Part shown: positions 6,957 through 15,824 of the stretch, piece after piece
How positions within the stretch are numbered: the first letter of the stretch is position 1
How the letters are laid out: each line of letters starts with the position of its first letter
Assembly: GCA_025141015.1 (NCBI GenBank)
Contig: CP081098.1
Span: 481,001-545,000, forward strand
Origin: Rhodobacteraceae bacterium M382
Lineage (GTDB): Bacteria; Pseudomonadota; Alphaproteobacteria; Rhodobacterales; Rhodobacteraceae
Direction: 5' to 3'
DNA: 64,000 bases
The notes under the pieces: generated by a model
Databases searched by the model: none
What the model was told of the DNA's origin: nothing
The model's input: only the letters and a program-made list of their open reading frames with translations
Made by a program: the position numbers and the translations under genes

Positions 6957-8159
6957 TTAAACACGTTCCAGGATCAGGGCGGCACCCTGACCAACTCCGA
7001 CACACATGGTGCACAGCGCATAGCGCCCACCGGTGCGTTTCAACTGATAGGCGGCGGTCAGCACCAACCGTGCCCCTGACATGCCCAGCGGATGACCCAG
7101 CGCGATGGCACCGCCGTTGGGGTTCACATGGGCGGCATCATCGGCCACGCCCAATTCGCGCAGCGTTGCCAGCCCTTGCGAGGCAAAGGCTTCGTTCAAC
7201 TCTATCACATCCATCTGTTCAATGCTCAGACCGGCGCGGGCCAGCACCTTGCGGGTGGCAGGAACCGGGCCGATGCCCATCACGCGCGGCGCAACACCGG
7301 CCACCGACATGCCGACAACGCGGGCCATCGGGGTCAGGCCGTTTTTGGCGGCGGCGGATTCGTTGGCCATCAGGATGGCGGCGGCCCCGTCGTTGACGCC
7401 GGAGGCGTTGCCTGCGGTCACTGTCTTGTCCGGGCCATTGACGCCCTTGAGACCGGACAGCTTTTCCGCCGATGTGCCCGGGCGCGGGTGTTCATCGGTG
7501 TCGACCACGATTGCATCGCCTTTGCGCTGGGGGATGGTCACCGAAGTGATTTCATCGGCAAAGATCCCGGCCTCATGCGCGGCGGCCCAGCGGGCCTGGG
7601 AATTGGCAGCAAAGGCATCCTGATCGGCACGGTTGATGTTATAGTCTTCGGCCACGTTGTCGGCGGTCTGCGGCATTGAATCCGTGCCGTACATGTCGTG
7701 CATCTTCTTGTTCACAAAACGCCAGCCAATGGTGGTGTCGTAAACGGCATTGGCGCGGGTGAATGCGTTGGTGGCCTTGGGCATGACGAACGGTGCGCGG
7801 CTCATGCTTTCGACACCACCTGCGATGGCGATGTCATAATCCCCGGCCTTGATCCCGCGGGACACCATGCCGACCGCGTCCATGCCGGAGGCACACAGGC
7901 GGTTCACCGTGGTGCCGGGAACCTCGATTGGCAGACCGGCCAGCAGGGCGGCCATGCGCGCCACATTGCGGTTGCTTTCGCCCGCCTGGTTGGCATCGCC
8001 ATAGATCACATCATCCAGGCTGGCCCAATCCACCTGGGGGTTGCGGGCCTTGAGCGCAGCAATGGGAAGTGCTGCCAGATCGTCGGTACGGATTGAGGAC
8101 AGGGCGCCGCCATAGCGTCCGATCGGGGTCCGTGTCGCATCGCAGATGAATGCATCCAT
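6957..8159 (-). CDS. paaJ: 3-oxoadipyl-CoA thiolase (PaaJ/PcaF type)
   Basis: A 400-residue thiolase that splits 3-oxoadipyl-CoA into succinyl-CoA and acetyl-CoA, the last step shared by the phenylacetate and beta-ketoadipate routes. The nucleophilic Cys is in NRLCASGMDAVG (near residue 90), the His of the active site in NPNGGAIALGHPLGMSGAR, and the second Cys in ALCTMCVGVGQG. The N-terminus (MDAFICDATRTPIGRYGG) and the RTDDLAALPI segment match the PcaF/PaaJ subgroup rather than acetoacetyl-CoA thiolases. It leads the paaABCDE operon. The start at 8159 has a weak GGAGAC site upstream. Two operator-like repeats lie within 65 bp upstream. Confidence 0.9.
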   Translation of the reverse strand: MDAFICDATRTPIGRYGGALSSIRTDDLAALPIAALKARNPQVDWASLDDVIYGDANQAGESNRNVARMAALLAGLPIEVPGTTVNRLCASGMDAVGMVSRGIKAGDYDIAIAGGVESMSRAPFVMPKATNAFTRANAVYDTTIGWRFVNKKMHDMYGTDSMPQTADNVAEDYNINRADQDAFAANSQARWAAAHEAGIFADEITSVTIPQRKGDAIVVDTDEHPRPGTSAEKLSGLKGVNGPDKTVTAGNASGVNDGAAAILMANESAAAKNGLTPMARVVGMSVAGVAPRVMGIGPVPATRKVLARAGLSIEQMDVIELNEAFASQGLATLRELGVADDAAHVNPNGGAIALGHPLGMSGARLVLTAAYQLKRTGGRYALCTMCVGVGQGAALILERV

Positions 8160-8504
8160 GGTGTTCGCGTCTCCTTGGCTTGGTCGGCTAATAGCCGACG
8201 GCGGCTTTGCCGGTTAATAGCCGACCGCTTAGTCGGTGATAGGGGTGAAAATGATTCGTGGCAAGATAAATGTAACGAGATTTTTGAATTTCACATAAAT
8301 CAGTAACGCTTTGTGACTCGGGTCATTTGACTTAACGTCGTTTCAGGTCTGGCCGTTTTAATGGTTGCCCAAGGGGGGTGGCTTGGGTCAGATCGAAAAC
8401 AGAACGTTTGGTCTGTATCTTTGTGGGCGCGGACACCCGCGGACCGCATATCGGGTGAGATACGGGGTAAAAGACCGGCGACATACGGGGCGAGGACCGG
8501 ATTA
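8160..8504. promoter_or_regulatory. Divergent promoter region between paaJ and the acyl-CoA carboxylase
   Basis: 345 bp without a gene. The left third carries the repeated operator-like sequences of the paa operon (8183-8225). The middle (about 8245-8340) is markedly AT-rich and suits the promoters of both directions. The right part (8341-8504) is open in the carboxylase frame but looks non-coding, with no good start signal before ATG 8505. No RNA gene is visible. Confidence 0.55.
8183..8225. promoter_or_regulatory. Tandem operator-like repeats upstream of the pcaF/paa operon
   Basis: Site 1 is a perfect palindrome GTCGGCT-AAT-AGCCGAC (8183-8199). Site 2, GCCGGTT-AAT-AGCCGAC (8209-8225), keeps the same spacing with an imperfect left arm; centres are 26 bp apart. 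The motif AGTCGGT follows at 8231-8237. Position directly upstream of paaJ makes these candidates for PaaR binding (inference). Confidence 0.55.
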
Positions 8505-10121
8505 ATGTTAGAGTTTCAAAGTCGAATTGACCCTGTCGGCGACCATTTCTCCCAAAATCGTGCGGATATGTTGGCGATGGTTGATCAGATGCGCGCGCTA
8601 GAGGCGCGGGCCCTGGCGAAATCCGAAGAACGCCGCCCGGTGTTTGACAAGCGGGGACAGTTGAGCCCACGCGAGAGGCTGTCTGCGCTGCTGGATCCGG
8701 GGATGCCGTTTCTCGAACTGTATAATATGGCGTCCTATCTGGTGGATGATCCGAACCCTGAAACTTCGATCCCCGGTGCCTCGATCATCCTGGGAATAGG
8801 GTTCGTCTCTGGTGTGCGGTCGTTGGTCTTTGTCGATGATTCCGGGATCAATGCGGGGGCGATGACCGGAAAGTCGGTGGACAAGGCGCTGGGCGCGATC
8901 AAGATCGCCGAAGAGCAGAAGCTGCCCTTTATCCACCTGGTGGAAAGCGCAGGTGCCGATCTGATGCGGTATGAAGTCGAGCTGTGGGCCCATGGCGGGG
9001 GCATGTTTGCAGGCCTTGCGCGCCTGTCGGCCGCCGGAATTCCGGTGATCACGGTTCTGCATGGCGCGTCCACCGCCGGGGGGGCCTATCAGCCGGGGTT
9101 GTCCGATTATGTGATCGGGGTCAAAGGCAACGGCATGGCGATGCTGGCCGGGGCAGCGTTGGTTTTTGCGGCCACCGGAGAAGAGGCATTGGACGCCGAT
9201 CTGGGGGGGGCCGAGATGCATGCAGAGGTGACCGGGCTGGTGGAATATCTGGCCGAGGATGACGCCCATGGCATCCAGATCGCCCGCGATGTCGTCGCGG
9301 GGCTGGGGTGGGGTTCTCCGCTGCCGCCGGAACCCTGTTTTGACGCCCCGGTGCTGAGCCCGGATGAGATCGCCGGGGTGGTGCCGGTGGACTATCGCAA
9401 ACCTTATGACATGCGCGAAGTCGCTGCGCGTCTGGTGGATGGATCCCGCCTGCGCGATTTCAAACCGGATTACGGCCCGGCAACCGTGTGTTTGCAGGCC
9501 GAGATCTTTGGCCGCCCGGTGGGGATCATCGGCAACAACGGGCCGCTGGACCCGGATGGGGCCACCAAGGCGACGCATTTCTTTCAACTGCTGGACCAGG
9601 CGAGCACGCCGATCGTGTTTCTCAACAACACGACGGGATTCATGGTCGGCACGGCCTATGAGCGGGCCGGTATGATCAAACATGGGGCCAAGATGATCCA
9701 GGCCGTGACCAACATGCGGGTGCCCAAGATTTCGCTGTATATCGGGGCCAGTTTTGGGGCCGGAAATTATGGCATGTGCGGCTATGCCTTTGGGGCCGAT
9801 TTTCTGCTGACCTGGCCCAATGCGATGACCGGGGTCATGGGGGGCGAACAGGCCGCGGTGACGATGGAACACGTGGCGCGGCGTGGTGCGGCCCGCAAGG
9901 GCATGGATGTTGACGAGGACCGTCTGGCCAAACAGCGCGCCCGGATCACGGCGCATTTTGATGGCCAGTCGGATGCGTTTTATACCTCGGGTCATATGTT
10001 GGATCAGGGGATGATCGACCCGCGCGACACCCGCCGGGTTCTGGGGTTCTGCCTGCGCACCTGTGCCGAGGCCCGCGCCCGACAGCCAAGACCCAACAGC
10101 TTTGGTGTGGCGCGGCCATGA
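8505..10121 (+). CDS. Acyl-CoA carboxylase, carboxyltransferase (beta) subunit, methylcrotonyl/geranyl-CoA type
   Basis: A 538-residue carboxyltransferase of the biotin-dependent acyl-CoA carboxylase family, which moves CO2 from biotin to an acyl-CoA. The N-terminal half holds the RGQLSPRERLSALLDPG motif and the oxyanion segment HGASTAGGAYQPGLSDY. The C-terminal half contains NTTGFMVGTAYERAGMIKHGAKM and GASFGAGNYGMCGYAFG, the biotin-side pocket. Length and motifs fit methylcrotonyl-CoA or geranyl-CoA carboxylases better than propionyl-CoA ones, but the usual leu/atu neighbours are absent, so the substrate is uncertain. ATG 8505 is used; an in-frame extension of 48 codons lacks a ribosome site. 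The stop overlaps the alpha-subunit start (ATGA). Confidence 0.85.
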   Translation: MLEFQSRIDPVGDHFSQNRADMLAMVDQMRALEARALAKSEERRPVFDKRGQLSPRERLSALLDPGMPFLELYNMASYLVDDPNPETSIPGASIILGIGFVSGVRSLVFVDDSGINAGAMTGKSVDKALGAIKIAEEQKLPFIHLVESAGADLMRYEVELWAHGGGMFAGLARLSAAGIPVITVLHGASTAGGAYQPGLSDYVIGVKGNGMAMLAGAALVFAATGEEALDADLGGAEMHAEVTGLVEYLAEDDAHGIQIARDVVAGLGWGSPLPPEPCFDAPVLSPDEIAGVVPVDYRKPYDMREVAARLVDGSRLRDFKPDYGPATVCLQAEIFGRPVGIIGNNGPLDPDGATKATHFFQLLDQASTPIVFLNNTTGFMVGTAYERAGMIKHGAKMIQAVTNMRVPKISLYIGASFGAGNYGMCGYAFGADFLLTWPNAMTGVMGGEQAAVTMEHVARRGAARKGMDVDEDRLAKQRARITAHFDGQSDAFYTSGHMLDQGMIDPRDTRRVLGFCLRTCAEARARQPRPNSFGVARP

Positions 10122-12112
10122 CACCGATGCAGGCGAAGGACCAGAACATGACCCCATTCACTTCCCTTCTCGTGGCCAACCGGGGCGAAATTGCCTGTCG
10201 CATCATGCGCAGCGCGCGTCAGATGGGGCTGCGATGTATCGCAGTGCACACCGATGCAGATGCAGACAGCCCCCATGTCGCGATGGCGGATCAGGTGGTT
10301 TGCATTGGCGAAGGTCCGGTGGGCGACAGTTATTTGTCGATTGAGCGTCTGATCGCGGCGGCGCGCGGGGCTGGGGCGCAGGCGATCCACCCGGGCTATG
10401 GGTTTCTGTCTGAAAACGCCGATTTTGCGCGTGCCTGCGCGGACGCGGGGTTGATCTTTGTTGGTCCCGGGGCCGATGCCATCGCGGTGATGGGCAACAA
10501 GGCGGCCGCAAAACGCAGGATGATCGCCGCTGGGGTGCCCTGTGTGCCGGGATATGAGGGCACGGATCAATCCGACGCCGTGTTGCAGCAGGAGGCCGAC
10601 CGGATCGGATTTCCGGTGATGATCAAGGCCGCCGCAGGGGGCGGTGGGCGCGGTATGCGGTTGGTCGATGTGCCCGCTGAGTTCCTGTCGGCGCTGCATC
10701 TGGCCCGGTCCGAAGCGTTGTCGGCCTTTGGCTCGGACGAAATGGTCCTGGAAAAGGCGGTGCAAACCCCCCGTCATGTCGAAGTGCAGGTCTTTGCGGA
10801 CCGACAGGGGACAACCATTCATCTGGGCGAACGGGATTGTTCGGTGCAGCGGCGCCATCAGAAAGTGGTCGAAGAAGCACCGTCGCCGGCAGTGTCGCCG
10901 GATTTGCGCGCCCGCATGGGGGCCGCCGCCGTCAGTGCGGCGCAGGCGGTGGATTATGTCGGGGCCGGGACGGTCGAGTTTCTGTTGGATGCGGATGGCG
11001 CGTTCTATTTTCTGGAAATGAACACCCGGTTGCAGGTGGAACATCCGGTAACGGAAATGGTGACCGGGTTGGATCTGGTCGAGATGCAGTTGACTGTTGC
11101 GATGGGGCGGCCTGTGGGTCTGGCGCAAGACGACGTGCAGATGCAGGGGCACGCCATCGAAGTCCGGCTGTATGCGGAAGATCCGGCCCAGGATTTCATG
11201 CCGCAATCCGGGCAGATATCTGTATGGGTGCCCCCGGTCGGGACCGGGCTTAGGGTGGATGATGGCATCTGCCAGGGGCAACAGGTTTCACCCTATTATG
11301 ATCCCATGCTGGCCAAGATCATTGCCCAGGCTCCGTCGCGGGAGGAGGCACGGATGCGGTTGATCCGTGGTTTGCAGGACATGGCGCTGTTTGGCGTTAC
11401 CTGCAACCGGGACTTTTTGATCCGGGTTCTGGACCATCCCGGCTTTGCCGATGGAACAGCCACGACGGGGTTTTTGTCCGAGGTGCCCGACGTCGCAGCC
11501 ACGCCTGCGTTCGACGCAACCGAAGTGGCGGCGGCAGCGGCCGTGATGTACCAGCAGCGCTGTGACGACGCCGTGCACCGGGCCGGACGCCAGCCGCGTG
11601 AATTGTTCGGCTGGTCCAGCACCGGAGCTCTGACGCATCACAGCCGAATGGTCATCGGAGCCGAAACCTATCCGGTGACGGCGGTTCAGACCCCTGAGGC
11701 GCTGACGGTCCAGGTCTCGGGGCAGGCCCATGATGTCACGGGCGCAAACATCGGGTTGAATGTCGATGGGCAAACCGCCGGGATCCGGTTTGTTTTCCCC
11801 GAAAGAAACATGTGGCATGTCGCGACAACTTCGCGGCTGTTCACACTCCGTGCCGAACAGGCAGGTGTGAGGGATCAGGAAACGGGCCAGGATGGACAGA
11901 TCCTGGCACCGATGCATGGCAATCTGCAATCTGTCACCGTCACGGCCGGGCAAATGGTGCAGCCGGGCACGCAGTTGGCAATTCTGGAAGCGATGAAGAT
12001 GCAGCATGAAATCGTGAGCCCGATCGCCGGGGTCGTGTCCGACGTGCCGGTGCAGCCGGGAGACCAGGTCAAATCGGGAACGCTTTTGATCGCCATCACC
12101 CCCTCAGGGTGA
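10118..12112 (+). CDS. Acyl-CoA carboxylase, biotin carboxylase/carrier (alpha) subunit
   Basis: A 664-residue biotin carboxylase fused to a biotin carrier domain, the partner of the preceding beta subunit. It begins with the ANRGEIACRIMRSAR fold start, has the ATP-grasp glycine loop KAAAGGGGRGMR near residue 170, the EMNTRLQVEHPVTE catalytic strand near residue 300, and ends in a biotinyl domain with the EAMKM lysine site near residue 630. The length is that of methylcrotonyl/geranyl-CoA carboxylase alpha chains. It starts at ATG 10118, overlapping the beta stop by four bases; ATG 10148 is a possible alternative. It converges on an FrhB-like gene with a gap of only ten bases and no clear terminator. 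Confidence 0.9.
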   Translation: MTPMQAKDQNMTPFTSLLVANRGEIACRIMRSARQMGLRCIAVHTDADADSPHVAMADQVVCIGEGPVGDSYLSIERLIAAARGAGAQAIHPGYGFLSENADFARACADAGLIFVGPGADAIAVMGNKAAAKRRMIAAGVPCVPGYEGTDQSDAVLQQEADRIGFPVMIKAAAGGGGRGMRLVDVPAEFLSALHLARSEALSAFGSDEMVLEKAVQTPRHVEVQVFADRQGTTIHLGERDCSVQRRHQKVVEEAPSPAVSPDLRARMGAAAVSAAQAVDYVGAGTVEFLLDADGAFYFLEMNTRLQVEHPVTEMVTGLDLVEMQLTVAMGRPVGLAQDDVQMQGHAIEVRLYAEDPAQDFMPQSGQISVWVPPVGTGLRVDDGICQGQQVSPYYDPMLAKIIAQAPSREEARMRLIRGLQDMALFGVTCNRDFLIRVLDHPGFADGTATTGFLSEVPDVAATPAFDATEVAAAAAVMYQQRCDDAVHRAGRQPRELFGWSSTGALTHHSRMVIGAETYPVTAVQTPEALTVQVSGQAHDVTGANIGLNVDGQTAGIRFVFPERNMWHVATTSRLFTLRAEQAGVRDQETGQDGQILAPMHGNLQSVTVTAGQMVQPGTQLAILEAMKMQHEIVSPIAGVVSDVPVQPGDQVKSGTLLIAITPSG

Positions 12113-12122
12113 CGGCGCGCGC

Positions 12123-13346
12123 TCAGTCGGAGTCGAAGTCGGAGTCGAAGGGTTCTGAAAATCGGCCCTGCGCCGCGCGTTCCCTGGCCCCGTGTTCTTC
12201 GGCGATGTTGCCTGTGTCCAGGTCGTCGATGCGCAACCCAACGTGTCGAAACACCGGGTGCCCCGCAGCCGTCAGCCCGCGCAGCCGCGCGGCGACCTGA
12301 TGTTTCTTGCGGACCTGATGGGGTTGGAAATCATCCATGTCCCGTGGGGTCAGGGTCTGATCCTGTTTCAGGGCCCCATCGGCAAGAGCCGCATCCAGCA
12401 AGCGCTGTCCCCGGCCCGTGCGGGTGATGACCCCGTTGAAACCGGCATCCTCTCCGGTTGGCGACCCACCGGGCCAGATGTCGGCCGCCGCCAGATCCGC
12501 GGCCTCTCCGATGGCATCCGGACAGATCTTGCAGCGGCTTTGAATGCGCCATCCCGTTTCGTCCGCCCACATGTCGAGATAGGTCTTTTCGACCGCGCGC
12601 CCGTCGCGGGTTTCGATCCGGGTGGGGCCGGGATTGCCGAAACCGCGATAGCGAAACAGGGTCAGATCCTGTTCGTCGATGTCAAATTCGTCCAGAACGG
12701 CGCGGCTTTTGCCCAGGTCTGACGCGCCGCCGCACACCATGACCAGCACCGCGACGATCAATGTGTCGATGCGCGGATCCGATTGCGCCAGCGCCCGGAT
12801 TGCCCCCGCATCACAGGGTTTGGCGATGACGGCAAAGGGTTCGTTGCGGGCCAGGGCAATCTCCAGACCCGCCAATGTATTCGATGGGCCATAGCGCGAG
12901 CCGGATGCCTTGAATACCTGATCCGGGGTCGTGCTGATGGTCCAGGGGCTTTGCATCGGGTGGTCCGGATCAGCGGTACAATGCAGGACGAATTTGGCCT
13001 GGCCACTGGTCAACAGATACATGCCCAGAGCGGTCAGAACGCCGCCGGTGGCACCGCGAAACCGCACGTCCGGATCCCCGGCCCAGGCCCGCGTTACGGT
13101 GTGGAAATTGCCCCAAACAGAGTCTGTTTCGGGCGTTTCTTTGGGATTGGCCATCGCGATGGCACCGGGGCAGGCCGCCAGAATGTCGGTGTCGTCCCCC
13201 TGTTCAATTGGTGCGGGGCGCAATCGACCCTGAGGCGTATAGCGCATCTGCCAACGATCCGGGGCCATCGCCTGACACAGGCCACAGCCGATGCACAGGC
13301 CGTGTTCCACGACCTGTGCAATGGTTTCGGGTGCGCGCGCTGTCAC
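12123..13346 (-). CDS. FrhB-like Fe-S flavoprotein (coenzyme F420 hydrogenase/dehydrogenase beta-subunit family)
   Basis: A 407-residue protein of the FrhB family, which couples Fe-S clusters and a flavin to hydride transfer. N-terminal CIGCGLC (residues 18-24) is the first cluster motif. The C-terminal domain has the conserved CKICPDAIGEAADLAAADIWPGG segment (given here only as landmarks CKICPD and ADIWPG). The alphaproteobacterial context makes F420 itself unlikely, so it may use FAD/ferredoxin like other bacterial members. The start is GTG 13346, overlapping the sulfotransferase stop by four bases (GTGA); longer reading has no support. The C-terminus is acidic (DSDFDSD), encoded by a 12-bp tandem duplication. 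It is the last gene of a GFA-racemase-sulfotransferase-FrhB unit. Substrate unknown. Confidence 0.8.
   Translation of the reverse strand: MTARAPETIAQVVEHGLCIGCGLCQAMAPDRWQMRYTPQGRLRPAPIEQGDDTDILAACPGAIAMANPKETPETDSVWGNFHTVTRAWAGDPDVRFRGATGGVLTALGMYLLTSGQAKFVLHCTADPDHPMQSPWTISTTPDQVFKASGSRYGPSNTLAGLEIALARNEPFAVIAKPCDAGAIRALAQSDPRIDTLIVAVLVMVCGGASDLGKSRAVLDEFDIDEQDLTLFRYRGFGNPGPTRIETRDGRAVEKTYLDMWADETGWRIQSRCKICPDAIGEAADLAAADIWPGGSPTGEDAGFNGVITRTGRGQRLLDAALADGALKQDQTLTPRDMDDFQPHQVRKKHQVAARLRGLTAAGHPVFRHVGLRIDDLDTGNIAEEHGARERAAQGRFSEPFDSDFDSD
12126..12149. repeat. 12-bp tandem duplication at the 3' end of the FrhB-like gene
   Basis: GTCGGAGTCGAA occurs twice head to tail (12126-12137 and 12138-12149). 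It keeps frame and encodes the repeated acidic DSDFDSD end. Confidence 0.8.
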
Positions 13347-14086
13347 GGTTTCAACCGATGCGCATAGAGGTGGTCGTAATGCGGTTTCATCCGGCGGTGC
13401 ACCTGTTTGACACGATCGGGGGCATCGGAGATGTCGATGTGGCGGCGCACCTGTGGCGTTAGCCCGGTGGATTTGGCCAGATTGCCGTGAAACGATCCGC
13501 CGTCCCACCAGCTGTGTGCCGATGGATCACCGCCGGGTTCCCAGGTCAGGGCGTCTTCGACAAAGGGGATGCCGACCGAGTCGCAGAATTTTTGGGTCAT
13601 ACCATGAGGGTCTTCGAGCAGATCGTCGCTGTCAATCACCGGGGGTGTTTCGCCGCCATTCAGGGCTGTCAGCAGGTCAAACAGGGCGCGCTGTTCGGGG
13701 AAGCCAACCTCGCCTTCGGCAAAATCGGGCCATTGTTTGTACATCGACGTGATGGTTTTTGCGGGATCGCGGATCAGAAAGGCGTGGGTGAAGTTGGACA
13801 GAAAGTCAGGGGTCCACATGTGGTTGATGTAATGGGGAAAATCCTTGAGGAATACCGGCCCCTGGGACGCATGGGATTGAATGTCGTCCCACACGCTGTT
13901 CAGGGTCAGCCCCGGTGTGGTCACTTCGCCCTCTTTGAACCGGTGCCACATGGGATTTTCGCCTTGATACCAGGCCTCGCCAAAGGGTTCGTGCAGGCAT
14001 TCCAGATCGCCACGCTGGCGCATCATCCATTCAAAAGCGGTCGAGGTGGATCGGGGAATAGCCCAGAGGGCCACGATTTTGTGCAT
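13343..14086 (-). CDS. Sulfotransferase-family protein
   Basis: A 247-residue P-loop enzyme of the sulfotransferase superfamily, expected to bind PAPS. The 5'-phosphosulfate loop is visible at residues 6-17 as LWAIPRSTSTAF. The 3'-phosphate region is suggested by FLIRDPAKTITSMYKQWPD near residues 115-135. This short bacterial subtype is often annotated only as sulfotransferase family protein. ATG 14086 gives the P loop at the proper distance from the N-terminus; an upstream in-frame stretch lacks family features. The stop overlaps the FrhB start. It lies 61 bp after the racemase-like gene. The acceptor is unknown, and in a unit with a DMSP-lyase-like cupin nearby an organosulfur role is possible (inference). 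Confidence 0.78.
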   Translation of the reverse strand: MHKIVALWAIPRSTSTAFEWMMRQRGDLECLHEPFGEAWYQGENPMWHRFKEGEVTTPGLTLNSVWDDIQSHASQGPVFLKDFPHYINHMWTPDFLSNFTHAFLIRDPAKTITSMYKQWPDFAEGEVGFPEQRALFDLLTALNGGETPPVIDSDDLLEDPHGMTQKFCDSVGIPFVEDALTWEPGGDPSAHSWWDGGSFHGNLAKSTGLTPQVRRHIDISDAPDRVKQVHRRMKPHYDHLYAHRLKP

Positions 14087-14147
14087 ATGGTTTTGCCTTC
14101 CTGTTGCGGTGTAGATGGCCCTTTTGTCCGGGCTCTGGGTGGGGAGA

Positions 14148-14972
14148 TCAGCTGTGCAGGCTTTCCAGCAGCTGGCCTTGGGGCGTTTGCGGGGCAAGCC
14201 CGAGGGATTTGAAGATCCGCCAATAGAGCGCGATGTCATGGCCTATGACCGGCTTGCCCAGCACGGTTTCCAGTTCGGCGGCCAGATGCAGCGGGCGTTG
14301 CGGCAACCCGTCCGGGCCGGTTCGGAAATTGCACATGCCGTTGATCAGATACGCATCGGCGTTGGGGGCCTGTTCGGCGACATATTCGAAACTCTTGCGG
14401 GCCAGGTCGCCCTCGAATACCCAGCGCCAGGAGTTCACTTCTTCCTGGCTGTTGAACCATCCCTGATCGTGGAAATTTCCGGCCCAGAGCACGTCAAACC
14501 CGGCCTCCTTCAGGAACCCCACGGTGCCCTGCCACCAGGCCGGCCAATGGTAGGCGGCGTTCAGGGCGACCTTTTCCACATTCATCGCCCGCAACGCTTC
14601 GACCATGGCATAGCCGGCCATGTGGAACCGAGTGCCGTATTTGTCCGACAGATCCTCGCAATGTTGGCGGATGCCTTCGACGCCCAACCCCGAAGCATGG
14701 ACCCAGTTCGATCCGACCTGACCGCAGACATCGACGCCGTTGCGGGACATGCAATGGACAAAGTCATCCATCATGCCAAAGTTCTGTTTGCGCTGGTCCA
14801 GACCGTGGGCGTAGTCGGGCACATGCAGCATCCAGCCATGGACCCCGACGCTGGCCGGTGACATCCGCAGAAAGTCGGACGGGGCGGCATCATAGTCAAA
14901 CGGTGGGCATGTGAACCCGACCTGATGGGGAAAGAGTTTGTGCTCGGGGCGCCACGTTTCAGGCATCAGCAT
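14148..14972 (-). CDS. Asp/Glu racemase superfamily protein, maleate isomerase/arylmalonate decarboxylase-like
   Basis: A 274-residue cytosolic enzyme whose fold signals match the maleate cis-trans isomerase/arylmalonate decarboxylase branch. Features: N-terminal WRPEHKLFPHQVGFTCPPFDYD, a first Cys in DVCGQVGSNW (near residue 82), the second catalytic-type Cys in LINGMCNFRTG (near residue 213), and the terminal GKPVIGHDIALYWRIF seen in this family. Usually two cysteines or one cysteine catalyse proton removal and return. The family includes ectoine-utilisation EutA-like proteins, so the substrate cannot be named. It is the second gene of a four-gene unit, 11 bp after the GFA gene. Start ATG 14972; ATG 14966 is equally in frame. 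Confidence 0.7.
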   Translation of the reverse strand: MLMPETWRPEHKLFPHQVGFTCPPFDYDAAPSDFLRMSPASVGVHGWMLHVPDYAHGLDQRKQNFGMMDDFVHCMSRNGVDVCGQVGSNWVHASGLGVEGIRQHCEDLSDKYGTRFHMAGYAMVEALRAMNVEKVALNAAYHWPAWWQGTVGFLKEAGFDVLWAGNFHDQGWFNSQEEVNSWRWVFEGDLARKSFEYVAEQAPNADAYLINGMCNFRTGPDGLPQRPLHLAAELETVLGKPVIGHDIALYWRIFKSLGLAPQTPQGQLLESLHS

Positions 14973-14983
14973 GTGTCAGAATC

Positions 14984-15394
14984 CTATTGGTCAGAGGGTG
15001 GTGTGTCGAAACCGTCGTGACGGGGCAGGGCGTCTATCCCGTCCAGCCATGGGGCGCGTTCGCGCAGCACCACCTGGCAATCCGGTTGGTACAGGGTCGC
15101 ATCGTCCAGGGTGGCGGCGTGGATGTGCAATTCGCCCGGCCAGCGGTCCGAGCGAAAGTAGAGCCGGGTGCCGCAGGTTGGGCAAAAGCCGCGAAAGGTT
15201 CCTGGAGAGCTTTGATAATGGTTCGGGGTGCCGCTCCAGCTGACCTGCTTTGGATCGACCTCGACAAAGGCGACATAGGCAGATGACGCGGCCCGCTGGC
15301 AGCTTGTGCAATGGCAGATCAGGTTGCGCCCCCGTGGGCCGTCGTAGCGCCATGTAACGTCACCACACAGGCAACGCCCGGACAATTTGGTCAT
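14984..15394 (-). CDS. GFA-family zinc protein (glutathione-dependent formaldehyde-activating/CENP-V fold)
   Basis: A 136-residue Mss4-like zinc protein. Cysteines occur in the GFA pattern: Cys8 and Cys10 (GRCLCGD), Cys27, Cys29 and Cys32 (CHCTSC), and Cys71 and Cys74 (CPTCGTRL), giving one structural and one possible catalytic zinc. The family name comes from glutathione-formaldehyde adduct formation, but most members have unknown substrates. ATG 15394 puts the first Cys pair at the usual place. It is the first gene of the unit continuing into the racemase-like, sulfotransferase and FrhB-like genes and is divergent from the cupin gene at 15825. Confidence 0.85.
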   Translation of the reverse strand: MTKLSGRCLCGDVTWRYDGPRGRNLICHCTSCQRAASSAYVAFVEVDPKQVSWSGTPNHYQSSPGTFRGFCPTCGTRLYFRSDRWPGELHIHAATLDDATLYQPDCQVVLRERAPWLDGIDALPRHDGFDTPPSDQ

Positions 15395-15824
15395 CGTTGG
15401 TCTCCGCGTTGGGGGGATCGACAAAGGCGGCTGACAGGGACGAGTCGCATTTGAGGCGTGGCGTTGGTTCGAATGGAATCGGATCTCCAAGTGCCAGGCA
15501 GGCAGCGGGTCCTTGGGCGTTTTGGCAGCTGAGTCGTTGTGTTGGGTTGCATCTGGGGCGCGCTGATTGGCGGCGCAAAGCATTGAAACAAATGATGTAA
15601 ACCTGCCGGGTTCTCAGGCGATCCGCACAATCCGGTCGTCGCGGCCCAGACGAAGGACCGCGGGAGGGTGTTCAAGTTTGATACATTTGTTCCACGCATT
15701 GAGGAAATTGGTATGATTGATTGATGGGCTTGTCCATTCTATTTGCGACCAGGTCGGAATCGAGACATCGCTGACGGCGCTTGGCAGGTATCTCCGACTC
15801 AGAAATACAGCAAAGGAGGGGCCC
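15395..15824. promoter_or_regulatory. Divergent intergenic region between GFA unit and cupin gene
   Basis: 430 bp without a supported gene. It must hold the promoters for both directions. The section 15700-15824 stays open in the cupin frame from a TTG at 15717, but the predicted residues do not resemble the cupin family and the strong AAAGGAGG site is further right. A GGTTCGAAT stretch at about 15459 looks like a tRNA T-loop, but nothing pairs around it. No terminator or RNA gene is visible. Confidence 0.45.

Noticed and set aside
5832..7079. 415-codon open frame opposite paaA and paaB
   Set aside because: Antisense shadow; paaA and paaB have strong ribosome sites and full motifs.
8598..10157. 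519-codon open frame opposite the carboxylase beta subunit
   Set aside because: Antisense to a well-conserved carboxyltransferase; no family features.
14100..14861. 248-codon open frame opposite the racemase-like gene
   Set aside because: Antisense shadow without domain features; the minus-strand gene carries the conserved cysteines.
15440..15500. GGTTCGAAT stretch resembling a tRNA T-loop
   Set aside because: No matching T-stem, anticodon arm or acceptor stem can be drawn around it.
15717..15824. N-terminal extension of the cupin from TTG 15717
   Set aside because: Residues are unlike cupin lyases, and AAAGGAGG points to GTG 15825.
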